DNA of 32,844 nt. Source: Candidatus Tiamatella sp. GTDB lineage: Archaea > Thermoproteota > Thermoprotei_A > Sulfolobales > Acidilobaceae. Position 1 is the first letter of the stretch. Every line of letters starts with the position of its first letter. Made by a program: the position numbers and the translations under genes. The stretch is from positions 1 to 32,844 of the forward strand of contig WALV01000029.1 of the NCBI GenBank assembly GCA_015522645.1, written 5' to 3'. The notes beneath the pieces were generated by a model that did no database searches, had not been told where the DNA came from, and was given only the letters and a program-made list of their open reading frames with translations. Of this stretch, positions 24,686-31,639 are shown piece after piece.

Positions 24686-25840
24686 ATGGTTAGAGTCGTA
24701 GGCATCGATCCAGGTACGGCCAGCTTCGACATAGTACTCCTTGATGATGGGTATATAGTTGGGGAGAAGAGTATACCCACGCCAGACGTAGCTAGGGATG
24801 CCGAGCTTGTTCTGGAGGCTATGAGGGAGTTAGGTAAAGTGGACGCCATCGCAGGCCCCTCCGGGTATGGAGTACCGGTAACTTGGAACAAGGAAATCGT
24901 TGACCCTAGAAAATTCGCAGTTGAAGTCCTACTCCTGTCTACGGAAGAGCAATTAGCGAGAGGTATGGCTGCCGGGGAAATAGGGGTAATGGTGTATCAA
25001 GCCCTAGCGCAAGTAGTGGTCGAGTTTTGGAGGGAGAAGCTCCCCGTAGTATACATACCCAGCGTTATACTCCTACCAACAGTCCCATTCCACAGGAAGC
25101 TCGGCAGGCTCGACATGGGGACCGCGGATAAAATGGCGTTAACACTTCTAGGCATCCACACGTACTCCAGGGATAACGGGGTCGACCCTAGGCAGACGAA
25201 TTTCATTGTAGTCGAAATGGGCTACGGGTATAACGCTATTACCGTTGTGAAGAAGGGGAGAATAGTTGACGGCTTAGGAGGAACCATGTGTTGCAAAGGC
25301 TTCCTCACTCAAGGACCGATAGATATAGAGCATGTCATTCTAGGCGGGGAGTGGGATAGAAGCGATGTCTTCCACGGGGGAGTCGCTACTGTCGCTTCAA
25401 TAGAGGATCCCTTGGCTGTATGGAAGGAGTGGATGAAAGGAAAGGAGCCTGCTTACAGTATTGTTGAATCAGCACTGGAGGACTTGTCTAGAGCGGTTTA
25501 TGGCATGTCGAAACTCCATGATATTAGGACTATTCTACTTTCAGGCAGGCTATCCAGGGTTAATGAGGTTAGAAGCAGTGTGCTCGAGAGGCTGTCAGAG
25601 TTGAACGTAAAGCCACTAGGCCTTCTCGATGGAGCTAAAATATCGAAAGAAGCAGCTCAGGGTTACGCTTTAGTTGCAGACGGACTCCTCGGCGGCAGGT
25701 ATAGCCATATAGTATTCTTGAACCAGCTAGCAGAAGCTAGGGGGACTGTTGTAGACTACGCTATCCATCCGAGGCTAGTTCCTGCGAAGCAGAGGATTAG
25801 GAATGCATACAAGTCCTCGGTAAGGACACCTAAATTATAA
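24686..25840 (+). CDS. DUF1464 family ASKHA-fold protein
   Basis: A 384-residue protein of the archaeal DUF1464 family, distantly related to ASKHA kinases (acetate/sugar kinases, actin, Hsp70). It begins with a phosphate-1-like motif (V-G-I-D-P-G-T-A-S-F-D, about 5-15), has a middle strand I-V-V-E-M-G-Y-G-Y-N-A near 175-185 matching the phosphate-2 region, and a late I-L-L-S-G-R-L-S-R that resembles the adenosine-binding segment. It may bind ATP and act on a small acid or sugar, but no activity can be named. ATG 24686 has AGGGGGAAT upstream. The HAD phosphatase follows 22 bases later, likely in the same operon. Confidence 0.75.
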   Translation: MVRVVGIDPGTASFDIVLLDDGYIVGEKSIPTPDVARDAELVLEAMRELGKVDAIAGPSGYGVPVTWNKEIVDPRKFAVEVLLLSTEEQLARGMAAGEIGVMVYQALAQVVVEFWREKLPVVYIPSVILLPTVPFHRKLGRLDMGTADKMALTLLGIHTYSRDNGVDPRQTNFIVVEMGYGYNAITVVKKGRIVDGLGGTMCCKGFLTQGPIDIEHVILGGEWDRSDVFHGGVATVASIEDPLAVWKEWMKGKEPAYSIVESALEDLSRAVYGMSKLHDIRTILLSGRLSRVNEVRSSVLERLSELNVKPLGLLDGAKISKEAAQGYALVADGLLGGRYSHIVFLNQLAEARGTVVDYAIHPRLVPAKQRIRNAYKSSVRTPKL

Positions 25841-25862
25841 TTCTAGAAAGGGCTGTATAGCG

Positions 25863-26648
25863 TTGATCAAAGTTATTGTTAGTGATATAGATAGCACTCT
25901 TGTAGATTATACATACGATCTGACCCCAACTGCCCCGAGAATACTGGAATTCTTATTCAGTGGTGGATACATAGTTTTCGCTACAACTAAAACACTAGAC
26001 GAAGTCCTATTATACATAGAGAAATGGGGGCTCCCTAGGAGTAGAGTGTACATAGTCTCAGAGGCAGGTGGATTAGTTGCAGGTGCAGACCTATTGAAGT
26101 ATGACTGGAGTTATAGGGGGTACCGCGTGCTCGAGTTGGGTGAGAGACTAGTTAAGGATGACTTTGACCTCATAGAGAAATCCGGCTGCGAAGTTAAAGG
26201 TTACCGGGATATGAGTATAAAGGAGCTAGGGGAAGTCACTGGGTTGGAAGAGGATTTCGTTAAGGCCGCGCAAAGGAGGTTATTCACTGAGAGCCTGTAT
26301 TCTCCGCGTAGGGACTGCTTGGAAATGCTAGGAGAGGAGTACAGATCTAGAGGCTACTTCGTCCATATCGGCAGGAGATTCCTGACAATAGGTAAAATCC
26401 CCGGTAAAAGAGCAGGGGTGAGGGCTGTCCTTACATATTCCTCGCAGTTCACGGTTACAAGCGTGTATACCTTTGGGTTCGGCGACGCCGACATGGATAC
26501 TGGGATGCTGGAGGATGCCGACATGGCTTTCCTGATTCCCTCGTATTCCAGGGTTACATTGAAGCGTAGTGACTATATCAAGTCGCCTATACCGGCTCCC
26601 CATGGATGGATCTACCTTTATGATAGGTATGTGAAAAACTTTTCGTGA
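25863..26648 (+). CDS. HAD-IIB phosphatase, mannosyl-3-phosphoglycerate phosphatase-like
   Basis: A 261-residue HAD-superfamily IIB phosphatase. Motif I is S-D-I-D-S-T-L-V-D (7-15), the nucleophile Asp and general acid Asp. Motif II is F-A-T-T-K-T-L-D-E-V, close to mannosyl-3-phosphoglycerate phosphatases. Motif III lysine is probably in G-K-I-P-G-K-R-A-G-V. Motif IV is G-F-G-D-A-D-M-D-T-G-M-L, where the usual N-D is M-D. The protein could make the osmolyte mannosylglycerate, found in hyperthermophiles, but no synthase gene is in the window, so the substrate is unsettled. TTG at 25863 is a weak start with GAAAGGG upstream. It follows the DUF1464 gene and converges on an SDR gene 6 bases later. 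Confidence 0.78.
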   Translation: MIKVIVSDIDSTLVDYTYDLTPTAPRILEFLFSGGYIVFATTKTLDEVLLYIEKWGLPRSRVYIVSEAGGLVAGADLLKYDWSYRGYRVLELGERLVKDDFDLIEKSGCEVKGYRDMSIKELGEVTGLEEDFVKAAQRRLFTESLYSPRRDCLEMLGEEYRSRGYFVHIGRRFLTIGKIPGKRAGVRAVLTYSSQFTVTSVYTFGFGDADMDTGMLEDADMAFLIPSYSRVTLKRSDYIKSPIPAPHGWIYLYDRYVKNFS

Positions 26649-26654
26649 GTATAA

Positions 26655-27422
26655 CTAGCACGGGAAGGGCAAAGCTAGGAGCTGGCCAGAGTCCACCACG
26701 AAGACGTTCCCTGTAATGTTCCTAGCATCTTCGCTCGATAAGTAAACTACTATTCTAGCTACTTCAACAGGCTCAACAAGTTTCCCTGTTAACGTGTACT
26801 TCGCTTCGTAGTCCTCCACACTTACCCCTGTCGCCTTAAAGAAGCTCAAACCCATTTCCGTCTTAGCGAAGCCTACCGCCACCGCGTTAACCGTTATACT
26901 AGATCCTGATAGTTCCTGTGCCAATGCTTTAGTGAAACCTATTACACCTGCTTTCGCTGCGCTATACGCGGCTAACCCTGGTAACCCCCTTATTCCAGCT
27001 ATGCTAGTTATATTGATTATTCTCCCACTAGGGGATTTGGATAGGAGGGGTAGCGCTTTCCTAGTCACGTAGAAGACTCCGTCAAGGTTGACTCTTATAT
27101 GCCTATCCCATAGCCCGGTATCCATATCTGCAACACGCGTGAGGTACCCCCATCCAGCATTATTAACCAGCACGTCTAAACGGTCGAAATTATCAGTTAC
27201 AACGTTAATCATATCCTGGACCTGGAGAGGGTCGCTCACGTCAGCTTTAGCCATCACCGCATCCACACCATACTTCTTTAATGTATCTATAGTTTTCCTG
27301 GCATCTTCTTCCCTTTTCCTGTAGTTAACAACTATGGAGTACCCTTCCTTCGCTAATTCGATTGAGATGGCCCTTCCTAAACCTCTACTTGCACCCGTAA
27401 CTAATGCTACTTTTGACCCCAT
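26655..27422 (-). CDS. Short-chain dehydrogenase/reductase, FabG-like
   Basis: A 255-residue classical SDR. Cofactor motif is T-G-A-S-R-G-L-G (10-17), with N-Y-R-K-R in place to prefer NADP(H); the N-N-A-G motif, the catalytic N-I-T-S-I-A-G and Y-S-A-A-K follow. The C-terminus has the S-S-E-D-A-R-N-I-T-G-N-V-F-V-V-D-S-G pattern. The sequence resembles 3-oxoacyl-ACP reductases and sugar/alcohol reductases; archaea have no classical fatty acid synthase, so the substrate is likely another ketone. ATG 27422 has GGGAGG about 9 bases upstream. It lies 26 bases downstream of the EncFtn-like gene and is probably co-transcribed. Confidence 0.9.
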   Translation of the reverse strand: MGSKVALVTGASRGLGRAISIELAKEGYSIVVNYRKREEDARKTIDTLKKYGVDAVMAKADVSDPLQVQDMINVVTDNFDRLDVLVNNAGWGYLTRVADMDTGLWDRHIRVNLDGVFYVTRKALPLLSKSPSGRIINITSIAGIRGLPGLAAYSAAKAGVIGFTKALAQELSGSSITVNAVAVGFAKTEMGLSFFKATGVSVEDYEAKYTLTGKLVEPVEVARIVVYLSSEDARNITGNVFVVDSGQLLALPFPC

Positions 27423-27448
27423 CTCACAGGCCTCCCATATTTAACGGT

Positions 27449-27736
27449 CTACCCTTCGTGCTCCCTAACTTCTTCTTCACCGTGCTCCATCATTTCCACA
27501 AGGGTCTTATCACATTTCTTCAGTAGATACATAAACTCTCCCAGATGCTCTTTCTCCTCTTCAGCGACCTCCTCGAAGACACGTTTAACCAGCTTATCAT
27601 CAGCTGCTTCCGCGATTTGCCGGTATAGTGTGACAGCGTCTATTTCCGCTATTATCGCAAGTCTCAAAGCATCACAGAGCCTTCCCCCGCTGAGCTTGGC
27701 TCCCGGAGAGAGTTCCAGAGGATGTTTTCCGAACAA
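27449..27736 (-). CDS. EncFtn-like small ferritin-fold protein
   Basis: A 95-residue protein with two long helices, half the size of a classical ferritin. Helix 1 carries E31 (A-E-I-D-A-V-T-L-Y, with Y38), helix 2 carries E61-x-x-H64 (E-E-E-K-E-H-L). These positions and lengths match encapsulated ferritins (EncFtn), whose ferroxidase residues E32, E62 and H65 come together by dimerisation. The family stores or oxidises iron inside an encapsulin shell. No encapsulin gene is in the window. The C-terminal tail is acidic (HGEEEVREHEG). TTG 27736 is preferred: GGTGG lies 5 bases upstream; GTG 27745 overlaps that site. It is divergent from the hydrolase gene and upstream of the SDR. It could instead be a rubrerythrin-like diiron protein. 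Confidence 0.72.
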   Translation of the reverse strand: MFGKHPLELSPGAKLSGGRLCDALRLAIIAEIDAVTLYRQIAEAADDKLVKRVFEEVAEEEKEHLGEFMYLLKKCDKTLVEMMEHGEEEVREHEG

Positions 27737-27766
27737 AATAACCACCTAGGTTTGATTTCGAGCGAG

Positions 27767-27779
27767 TTAATTATATATC
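27767..27779. promoter_or_regulatory. TATA-like element between divergent genes
   Basis: TTAATTATATATC lies in the 120-base spacer between the leftward EncFtn-like gene and the rightward hydrolase gene. Read leftward it would start transcription close to the EncFtn-like start, giving a short leader. Read rightward it may also serve the hydrolase, whose binding site GAGGTGTG is at about 27845-27852. Confidence 0.4.
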
Positions 27780-27856
27780 TTGCGATCTATTATTATTTAA
27801 CGATGATAAACCTGGAATCTATCCAATTTCCTCTGATATTAGTCGAGGTGTGTGCG

Positions 27857-28741
27857 TTGGAGTTTTCAATAGAGAAAGTATCCTTCCCATGCTCTGGTAC
27901 TGAGTGTTCGGGATTACTGTATAAGCCAAATACGGAAAGGGAGACCCCCGGGATAGTTATGGCGTTCGGCTTTGGAATGATAAAAGAGATCCATGCAGGA
28001 GATTACGGGCCGAAGTTCGCTGAAGCAGGGTTCACCACACTCATATTCGATTATAGACGCTTTGGAGGCAGTGAGGGATCACCTAGACAGGCGTTATATC
28101 CCATGGACCAAGTACAGGATTACCGGTGTGCCGTCAACTATGTTAAGAACCTGGACAATGTCGATGGATCAAGAATATGTGTATGGGGCACAAGTTTTAG
28201 TGGAGGGCACGTTATCCTTCAACTAGCATTCCCGCAGCCGGGGGTAACGTGTGGAATATCGCAGGTACCTAATCTATATAGTTTTAAGACAGCCATAAGC
28301 TATGCGGGAAGCCTTGACCCGTACATGCAGCTCGTCGAAGCCTTTAGGGGTAAGGCGTGTGAGGGGAGTGTTGACCATATACCTATAGTCTCGAGAGAAG
28401 GGCCCAGTGTGATCAGAAGCGAGGAGGCCTACGACTACTACATGAGGAAAGCATCGAAATTCCCGGGCTTCAAGAATTATATTACAGCTGACAGTCTTGA
28501 GAGGATATTGACGTATTCTCCTGGATTATACGCGGATATAGTTTCCAGACCCGTTTTCCTCCTAGTAGCAAGTAAAGACAAGACCACTCCCCCTCAATAC
28601 ATTAGGGATATAACCAGAGTAATTAAGCCTGATAAGGAAGTCATGGAGATTGACGGAGGTCACTTCGATATATACGAGGAGCCATTCCTATCTAAAATAG
28701 TTGAGAGAGAAATATTATTCGCAAAGAAGTATCTGGGTTGA
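27857..28741 (+). CDS. Alpha/beta hydrolase
   Basis: A 294-residue alpha/beta hydrolase. The nucleophile elbow is W-G-T-S-F-S-G-G-H (about 110-118); S115 is the likely nucleophile, with the preceding strand ICVWG. The acid is probably the Asp of A-S-K-D-K-T-T-P-P and the histidine that of D-G-G-H-F-D-I-Y. The N-terminal segment F-S-I-E-K-V-S-F-P-C-S-G-T-E-C-S-G-L-L-Y-K-P and Y-R-R-F-G-G-S-E-G-S-P-R resemble X-Pro dipeptidyl-peptidase or dienelactone-hydrolase-like relatives. Substrate unknown; an ester or peptide is likely. TTG 27857 is preferred, with GAGGTGTG upstream; the open frame extends to 27722 but that part is promoter sequence. It runs into the MBL-fold gene with at most a short overlap, so the two are probably one operon. 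Confidence 0.85.
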   Translation: MEFSIEKVSFPCSGTECSGLLYKPNTERETPGIVMAFGFGMIKEIHAGDYGPKFAEAGFTTLIFDYRRFGGSEGSPRQALYPMDQVQDYRCAVNYVKNLDNVDGSRICVWGTSFSGGHVILQLAFPQPGVTCGISQVPNLYSFKTAISYAGSLDPYMQLVEAFRGKACEGSVDHIPIVSREGPSVIRSEEAYDYYMRKASKFPGFKNYITADSLERILTYSPGLYADIVSRPVFLLVASKDKTTPPQYIRDITRVIKPDKEVMEIDGGHFDIYEEPFLSKIVEREILFAKKYLG

Positions 28742-28746
28742 TCAAT

Positions 28747-29670
28747 ATGAACAAGTGGGAGAGCGGTCTAATCCAAGTTAAACCTGGTTTTTACGCATAC
28801 ATAGACCCTGATGGAGGCTGGTTTAAGAGTAATACAGGAATTATCGACGCAGGCGACTACACCGTCCTTGTCGATACACAGTACAATGCTCCTAGAATGA
28901 AGAAAATACTGGAAGCAATGAAAGAGAGGAATCTTCCGGAGCCTAGATTGATCATTAACACACACCATCACGGTGACCATGTGTGGGCTAATCATGTAGT
29001 GGGGAACGCCCTTGTTATTAGCCACCTAGTAACATCAAGGCTTATAGAGCAAAACATGGATATAGACCCTAGCATGTTCAAAGCCTTCTTCCCAGAACTG
29101 GACTTCACCGGTAGCAAGCACACTTTACCTAACGTAGTCTATGAAGGAGGTATAGGCCTCCTAAACCTCCCAAACGGTGTAAAAGTTAAAATGGTTTATA
29201 TGGGACCAGCCCATACCCCTGGAGACACTCTAGTCTTAGCCGAGGAGGAAGGCATAGCGTATACTGGGGACTTGGTTTTCTATAAGGTAACACCTTTCGC
29301 GTTAGACGGTTACTTGAAGGGCTGGATAGATGCTGTGGAGAAGAGCTTAATGGAGATAAACATCGATTACTTCGTACCTGGTCATGGACCGGTTACCGGT
29401 AAGAGGGGCTTAGAAGATATGTTGGAGTACTTGGAGCTGGTAATCCAAGCTGCCGGGGAGGGTTATAAGAAGAAGCTAACTCCACTACAAGCTGCCTTGG
29501 AAACCGATCTAGGTAGGTTCGACGAGTGGGTTGATAGGGAGAGAATAGTGGGGAATATTTATAGGGCATACATGGAAATAGAGGGAGCCATGCCCGCTGA
29601 ACCTGTTAAAAATATTGCAAGTATAGCTCTGGACATGCTATCCTATAAGAATAGGAGAAATCAGGAGTGA
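28747..29670 (+). CDS. MBL-fold metallohydrolase
   Basis: A 307-residue metallo-beta-lactamase fold protein. The metal-binding motif is T-H-H-H-G-D-H (H-x-H-x-D-H), with further ligands in G-P-A-H-T-P-G-D-T, Y-T-G-D-L-V-F and P-G-H-G-P-V. This arrangement fits a dinuclear zinc or iron hydrolase; relatives include lactonases, glyoxalase II-like and thioesterase-like enzymes. It has no beta-CASP domain. Start: ATG 28747 is used; TTG 28738 overlaps the hydrolase stop (TTGA) and would add three residues, with neither binding site being strong. It is probably co-transcribed with the alpha/beta hydrolase. Its 3' end overlaps the convergent NifX-like gene by 10 bases. Confidence 0.87.
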   Translation: MNKWESGLIQVKPGFYAYIDPDGGWFKSNTGIIDAGDYTVLVDTQYNAPRMKKILEAMKERNLPEPRLIINTHHHGDHVWANHVVGNALVISHLVTSRLIEQNMDIDPSMFKAFFPELDFTGSKHTLPNVVYEGGIGLLNLPNGVKVKMVYMGPAHTPGDTLVLAEEEGIAYTGDLVFYKVTPFALDGYLKGWIDAVEKSLMEINIDYFVPGHGPVTGKRGLEDMLEYLELVIQAAGEGYKKKLTPLQAALETDLGRFDEWVDRERIVGNIYRAYMEIEGAMPAEPVKNIASIALDMLSYKNRRNQE

Positions 29671-30005
29671 AGCTGGTCTAAAACCTTTTTGACAGCATCC
29701 TCCACTTTTAAACCGATGAAACCTGTAAGGACTTTTATACCCAAATACTGGATTGCAGCATACGCGTTGGGACCAGGGTTAGGTCCTGAATAAACATTAA
29801 CACCGTTGTCACCTAGCACTTGGGCTGCCTTGACACCTGCACCGCTCCCTGCATGGTAGCCTGGATTGCCCACTACTTTAACATCCTTTATATCCCCAGT
29901 AGAATCATCTACTTCCACTATACTGAAAGTCGGGGCTCTACCGAGCCTATCATACACGACGTCGTCAAGTCCACCTTTCCCAGTTGGGAAGGCTATCTTC
30001 ACCAC
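29661..30005 (-). CDS. NifX/NifB-associated dinitrogenase cofactor-family protein
   Basis: A 114-residue protein of the dinitrogenase iron-molybdenum cofactor biosynthesis family (NifX/NafY-like). It begins V-K-I-A-F-P-T-G-K-G-G-L-D-D-V-V and has the G-R-A-P-T-F-S-I-V-E-V-D and G-A-G-V-K-A-A-Q-V-L-G-D-N-G segments typical of the fold. Such proteins bind or carry metal clusters; in non-diazotrophs they commonly sit near Mrp/MinD-type ATPases, as here. No nitrogenase genes are present. GTG 30005 follows GAGGTGG by 7 bases. It ends overlapping the MBL-fold gene by 10 bases on the opposite strand. Confidence 0.85.
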   Translation of the reverse strand: MVKIAFPTGKGGLDDVVYDRLGRAPTFSIVEVDDSTGDIKDVKVVGNPGYHAGSGAGVKAAQVLGDNGVNVYSGPNPGPNAYAAIQYLGIKVLTGFIGLKVEDAVKKVLDQLHS

Positions 30006-30084
30006 AACAATCCACCTCTAATAGATTTCCATTATCGAGGGATCTACTATGCATAATGCTCATTAAAAAGATAGGGTTTATATT

Positions 30085-30555
30085 TCATCCTCCAGGGGAT
30101 CCATGCCATGGACTATCCTTCCAGATAGCATCCCATATGTCCGCTTCAGTTATTGTCTCCCTTCTAGCTAGCTTGTCCTTTATATCAAGGAGGATCTTGT
30201 GATGCTTTATTTCGTCCTCATGTATTGCTTTGAGTAAGAGCTTGAGCCTGGGGTCGTCTACCTCTTCCGACCACTGGCTGGTTAATCTAACCATTTCCGC
30301 CTCCATTTCTATATGCTTCTCAATGCTTTCCTCGATAATCTCGAGTTCCTCCTCACTGAGCCCCGGCTGAGTTTCTCTTAGCAAATCGGCTATTGCCGCG
30401 TATAGGATGCTGTGTTTTCTACTATCCATGGAGATCCCCTTTATCAATCCTTGGAGAACCGGATGCCTAAAACTCTCTGATAGTTTCTCCAACTCTTCAG
30501 CATATCTCTTCTCTTCATCTACCATTTCGAGGATTTTATTCATATCTAGTACCAT
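30085..30555 (-). CDS. Ferritin-like diiron protein
   Basis: A 156-residue protein predicted as a four-helix bundle. Likely diiron ligands are E14/E15/E21 in helix 1, D44 and H48 in helix 2 (D-S-R-K-H), E83/E85 in helix 3 (E-K-H-I-E-M-E) and E115-x-x-H118 in helix 4 (E-D-E-I-K-H-H). The pattern is ferritin/rubrerythrin-like but there is no C-terminal rubredoxin domain. It may store iron or protect against peroxide or nitric oxide. ATG 30555 is supported by GGTGATC 4 bases upstream. It sits between the NifX-like gene and the tandem ATPase genes on the same strand, suggesting a role linked to metal clusters. Confidence 0.75.
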   Translation of the reverse strand: MVLDMNKILEMVDEEKRYAEELEKLSESFRHPVLQGLIKGISMDSRKHSILYAAIADLLRETQPGLSEEELEIIEESIEKHIEMEAEMVRLTSQWSEEVDDPRLKLLLKAIHEDEIKHHKILLDIKDKLARRETITEADIWDAIWKDSPWHGSPGG

Positions 30556-30636
30556 ATTTGATCACCAAGAAAAAGGCTTGATTCAGTCATTATTTTAGTA
30601 GTTGTGTAGTAGAGCTATAAATATTGTGTATTTATA

Positions 30637-31626
30637 CTATAAGGAAGGTTTCACTATAACAGGTATATAGGGCTCAGGCCTCTTGGGCTTGTATTTCATC
30701 CGGAATTCGCGCCAACTCGGAACTATCTCCGTTACTATTTTCTCTGATACTTCTCTTATCGCTTTCGCTGCAGGTGTATCAGGGTATTCCGTGATTACAG
30801 GCTTGTTTCTAGCCATGCTTTCAGGTACCTTGGGATCATACGGTACCTTCCCTATTATCGGTATGTTCTCTTTCTCAGCGTAATCCTCTAATATACTAAC
30901 GAAATCCAGGTTTGTATCATACTTGTTGATAACCATCATGGGCGCTATCATGAAATGCTTTGTGAGTTTATGAATTCTCTGCAAATCGCTGAAACCGGCT
31001 GGCGTCGGCTCTGTTACTAGCACCGCCAGGTGAGCGCCTGTCAGGCTTGATATAACCTGGCACCCTATTCCAGCTGCAGCATCTACCAGCACGAATCCTT
31101 TATCACCGATCAGTGAATATGCCTTATTCTTTACTTCAGTTACTAGCTTTCCGCTGTTCGGCCTACCAGGGAGGATTTCACCTGATACCAATGGGAAATT
31201 ATACATTGTTCTTTCCTTTACCCTTATTTCACCCGCTTTTACCTTGAACTTGTACCTGATCGCGTTTTCCGGGCATTTTATGCTGCAAGTTACACACCCT
31301 TCACAAATATACTGGTTAATAGTGTACTTCCCATCATTGTATTCCACAGCTCCCAGAGGGCACTCTTCATAGCATATCCCACAGTTAGTACATTTATCCT
31401 CTAATATATAGGCAGTTCTACCCTCATAGTAGTCCTCGACATCATCCCAGTCAGAAACGCCTAATACCAAGTGTAGATTAGGTGCCTCCGCGTCTGTATC
31501 AACGGCTATGAGTTTATAGTTGTATTCCCCTGCTACGATAGCTATGCTTGACGTTACAGTGGATTTCCCTACTCCCCCCTTACCGCTGGCAACTACGAGT
31601 TCAACCCTGTCATTCAAGTCTACCAT
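30637..31626 (-). CDS. MinD/Mrp-type ATPase with inserted 2[4Fe-4S] ferredoxin domain
   Basis: A 329-residue ParA/MinD-fold ATPase. The deviant Walker A is A-S-G-K-G-G-V-G-K-S-T (13-23). A ferredoxin domain is inserted at about 78-122, with two full C-x2-C-x2-C-x3-C-P motifs: C79, C82, C85, C89 and C108, C111, C114, C118. The ATPase domain resumes with D-K-G-F-V-L-V-D-A-A-A-G-I-G-C (switch 2) and V-T-E-P-T-P-A-G. Family members of this kind, often in pairs, occur in anaerobic archaea and bacteria and are suggested to act in Fe-S cluster assembly or transfer, but the role is unproven. ATG 31626 has GAGGTGCG upstream. It follows the second ATPase gene by 13 bases. Confidence 0.9.
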   Translation of the reverse strand: MVDLNDRVELVVASGKGGVGKSTVTSSIAIVAGEYNYKLIAVDTDAEAPNLHLVLGVSDWDDVEDYYEGRTAYILEDKCTNCGICYEECPLGAVEYNDGKYTINQYICEGCVTCSIKCPENAIRYKFKVKAGEIRVKERTMYNFPLVSGEILPGRPNSGKLVTEVKNKAYSLIGDKGFVLVDAAAGIGCQVISSLTGAHLAVLVTEPTPAGFSDLQRIHKLTKHFMIAPMMVINKYDTNLDFVSILEDYAEKENIPIIGKVPYDPKVPESMARNKPVITEYPDTPAAKAIREVSEKIVTEIVPSWREFRMKYKPKRPEPYIPVIVKPSL

Positions 31627-31639
31627 TACTACGCACCTC

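Noticed and set aside
27722-27856. N-terminal extension of the alpha/beta hydrolase frame
   Set aside because: The frame is open here, but the sequence is promoter-like and overlaps the divergent EncFtn-like gene; GAGGTGTG supports the TTG at 27857.
29661-30005. Nitrogen fixation locus suggested by the NifX-like gene
   Set aside because: No nifH, D, K, E or B genes are present, and NifX-family proteins are common in organisms that do not fix nitrogen.
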